From positions 50,537,027 to 50,601,026 of the forward strand of contig CM047429.1 in assembly GCA_026168455.1 (NCBI GenBank): a stretch of 64,000 nucleotides of DNA, in the 5' to 3' direction. Of this stretch, positions 62,650 through 64,000 are shown piece by piece. The translations under genes were made by a program, and so were the position numbers. The stretch comes from Theocolax elegans. Lineage: Eukaryota > Arthropoda > Insecta > Hymenoptera > Cerocephalidae. The notes beneath the pieces were generated by a model. The model was given only the letters and a program-made list of their open reading frames with translations. It searched no databases and was not told the DNA's origin. The first letter of the stretch is position 1, and the number at the start of each line of letters is the position of its first letter.

Positions 62650-64000
62650 CGAGAGTCGCGCACCTCTGAGCGTATCGCGCTTATACCGAAGTGCAGTCCC
62701 GCGGGATCTGAGATCGATCATGCGGTTTTTTCAAGGGCTCGAGTGCGCCCTCTTCTTATTTCTCCATCGGTACGAATACAAATATGAAAATTTTATTTAC
62801 TTCGCAAAGCCATCAGAGTCTTATTCGTCTTGGTCTAATCACGCGCGATTCCAAGAGAGGAGAGGTATATATATACATACATTATTATTCCGTCATACGT
62901 TTTCCCCGCGTGCAACCATCGACGATAAGTGTAAAAGTCAATTTCGAGCGTGATCGCTCTCAAAATACGATTTCGATTCGCTTCGGATTTATGAATTTAT
63001 ATTATCATTACTTTTTCATTGGTACCGTTTCGAGGCACGTCGGAAATATGAAATGTAATTTCGACTCGGCAATTTATATATAGAAATCCGTTGGTGGTAT
63101 AAAGGAAAACCGATCGGACGCACTCTCGCGGAACAACGCTGTCCTCTCGAAATATTACTCTCCCTATATTACAATTCTGTATATGTGTATAGAAACGCCC
63201 GCGTGAATCTGATTTTATTTAATCACTAAAAGCAATCATACAGATATATAATACTAGTTCATCAATGTAGCTTTGACGTCGAGCTAATTCATTATACCGC
63301 ATACCATTATGCACCCTAAAATAATTCTGTTCAGACGAAAATATAATTACTCTTAAATACACAGATATTCTTTGATGCAAATGTTTTGCCACATTAGAGA
63401 TATCTTTACTTATTTATTTAAGAGGTATTTACAATTTTCTGTAGAGCACGATTATTTTACTATCATTAACTACTGTGCCATCATAGGGTATATTATTATA
63501 ACAATTAATGATCGATTGATTCTATTTAATGTAAATATAACTTTTTAATGGGATACACGATAGAAATGCGATATTTAAGAAATATACATATTATTCACAA
63601 ATTTACTTATTAAAAAAAACGTTATCACGATACAAGAAATTCAATTATAATACATAAAATATTGTATGTTTATTAATTCAGTTACATTAAAACTACCCAA
63701 TTATTTAAAAAAAATATTAAAATGTGGTTTTAAATTATATGACGTACTAAAAATTCAATACGTGTATATACTTTACTTCAATTAGTTTTAGAATTTAATT
63801 ATTCGATTTAATTGACGAGAAATTTAATTTCTTCTATCGCTTCTTTGCAATCTGCAGAATAGAATTTATGTAGATGGACCTTTCAAATGGAATTATTATA
63901 TTGCATAAGTTTGTCATATAATGTTGTGTAAGAGCACATTAAGAGGGTGCCAAATCAAATTTAGTTCTCCCTACTTATCAACCGAAATAACAAAAAATTC
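62650..64000. other. No gene seen
   Basis: The first 450 nt are GC-richer with short frames; the rest, from about 63.2 kb, is AT-rich with no repeat or frame of interest. Confidence 0.45.

Overview
This window looks like nuclear DNA from an arthropod, most likely an insect and plausibly a hymenopteran such as an ant, bee or wasp. Evidence: long AT-rich non-coding stretches alternate with short blocks rich in CpG; there are about twenty long CT/GA microsatellites; exon-like open frames are bounded by GT-AG splice signals; promoter-like elements match the arthropod TCAGT initiator; and there are decayed DNA transposons. Nothing suggests a bacterial, organellar or viral genome: there are no operons, no long ATG-initiated frames, no rRNA and no tRNA. 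The species cannot be named from the sequence alone. Most of the window behaves as intergenic or long-intron DNA, and I recognise no complete gene of known function.

Layout. 1-14 kb: AT-rich DNA with CT/AC microsatellites, a GC-richer block at 4.0-4.7 kb, a TATA plus initiator pair near 7.8 kb, a possible 63-nt exon at 9.0 kb and a 110-codon open frame at 12 kb. 12.9-14.8 kb: a possible two-exon minus-strand gene, with a convincing ATG-to-donor exon at 14717-14626 and a phase-compatible second exon at 13279-12979. 18-24 kb: CT arrays, a possible minus-strand mini-exon at 19.1 kb and a possible signal-peptide first exon at 20102-20201 (+). 25.5-26.4 kb: half of a palindromic hAT-like MITE and an unrelated hairpin element. 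26.9-27.9 kb: a strong CpG-rich island. 31-34 kb: GC-richer blocks with a 121-codon open frame carrying a weak FLYWCH-like signature. 42.4-43.15 kb: the second strong CpG island, containing a candidate minus-strand promoter (TCAGT initiator with DPE-like element) and 5' exon ending in a good donor. 49 kb: an ATG-initiated basic/acidic open frame beside a GA array. 52.1-53.05 kb: a frameshifted relic of a transposon-type Ulp1 (C48) cysteine peptidase, followed by a possible non-LTR retrotransposon tail. 55.4-57.7 kb: the best coding signal in the window, the 3' end of a minus-strand gene (three phase-compatible exons, stop codon, AATAAA 76 nt downstream). 60 kb: a complete 328-bp palindromic hAT-like MITE with imperfect 8-bp target duplications. 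61-62.7 kb: a GC-rich block with small open frames.

The coding predictions come from splice-signal and reading-frame logic done by eye. Strong donor hexamers occur by chance about thirty times in 64 kb on two strands, so exon calls are given modest confidence. Transcript or cross-species conservation data would decide them. No new multi-gene biological system is evident. The most informative items are the unrecognised minus-strand gene at 55-58 kb, the palindromic hAT-like family, the Ulp1 relic, and the candidate promoter at 42.9 kb.
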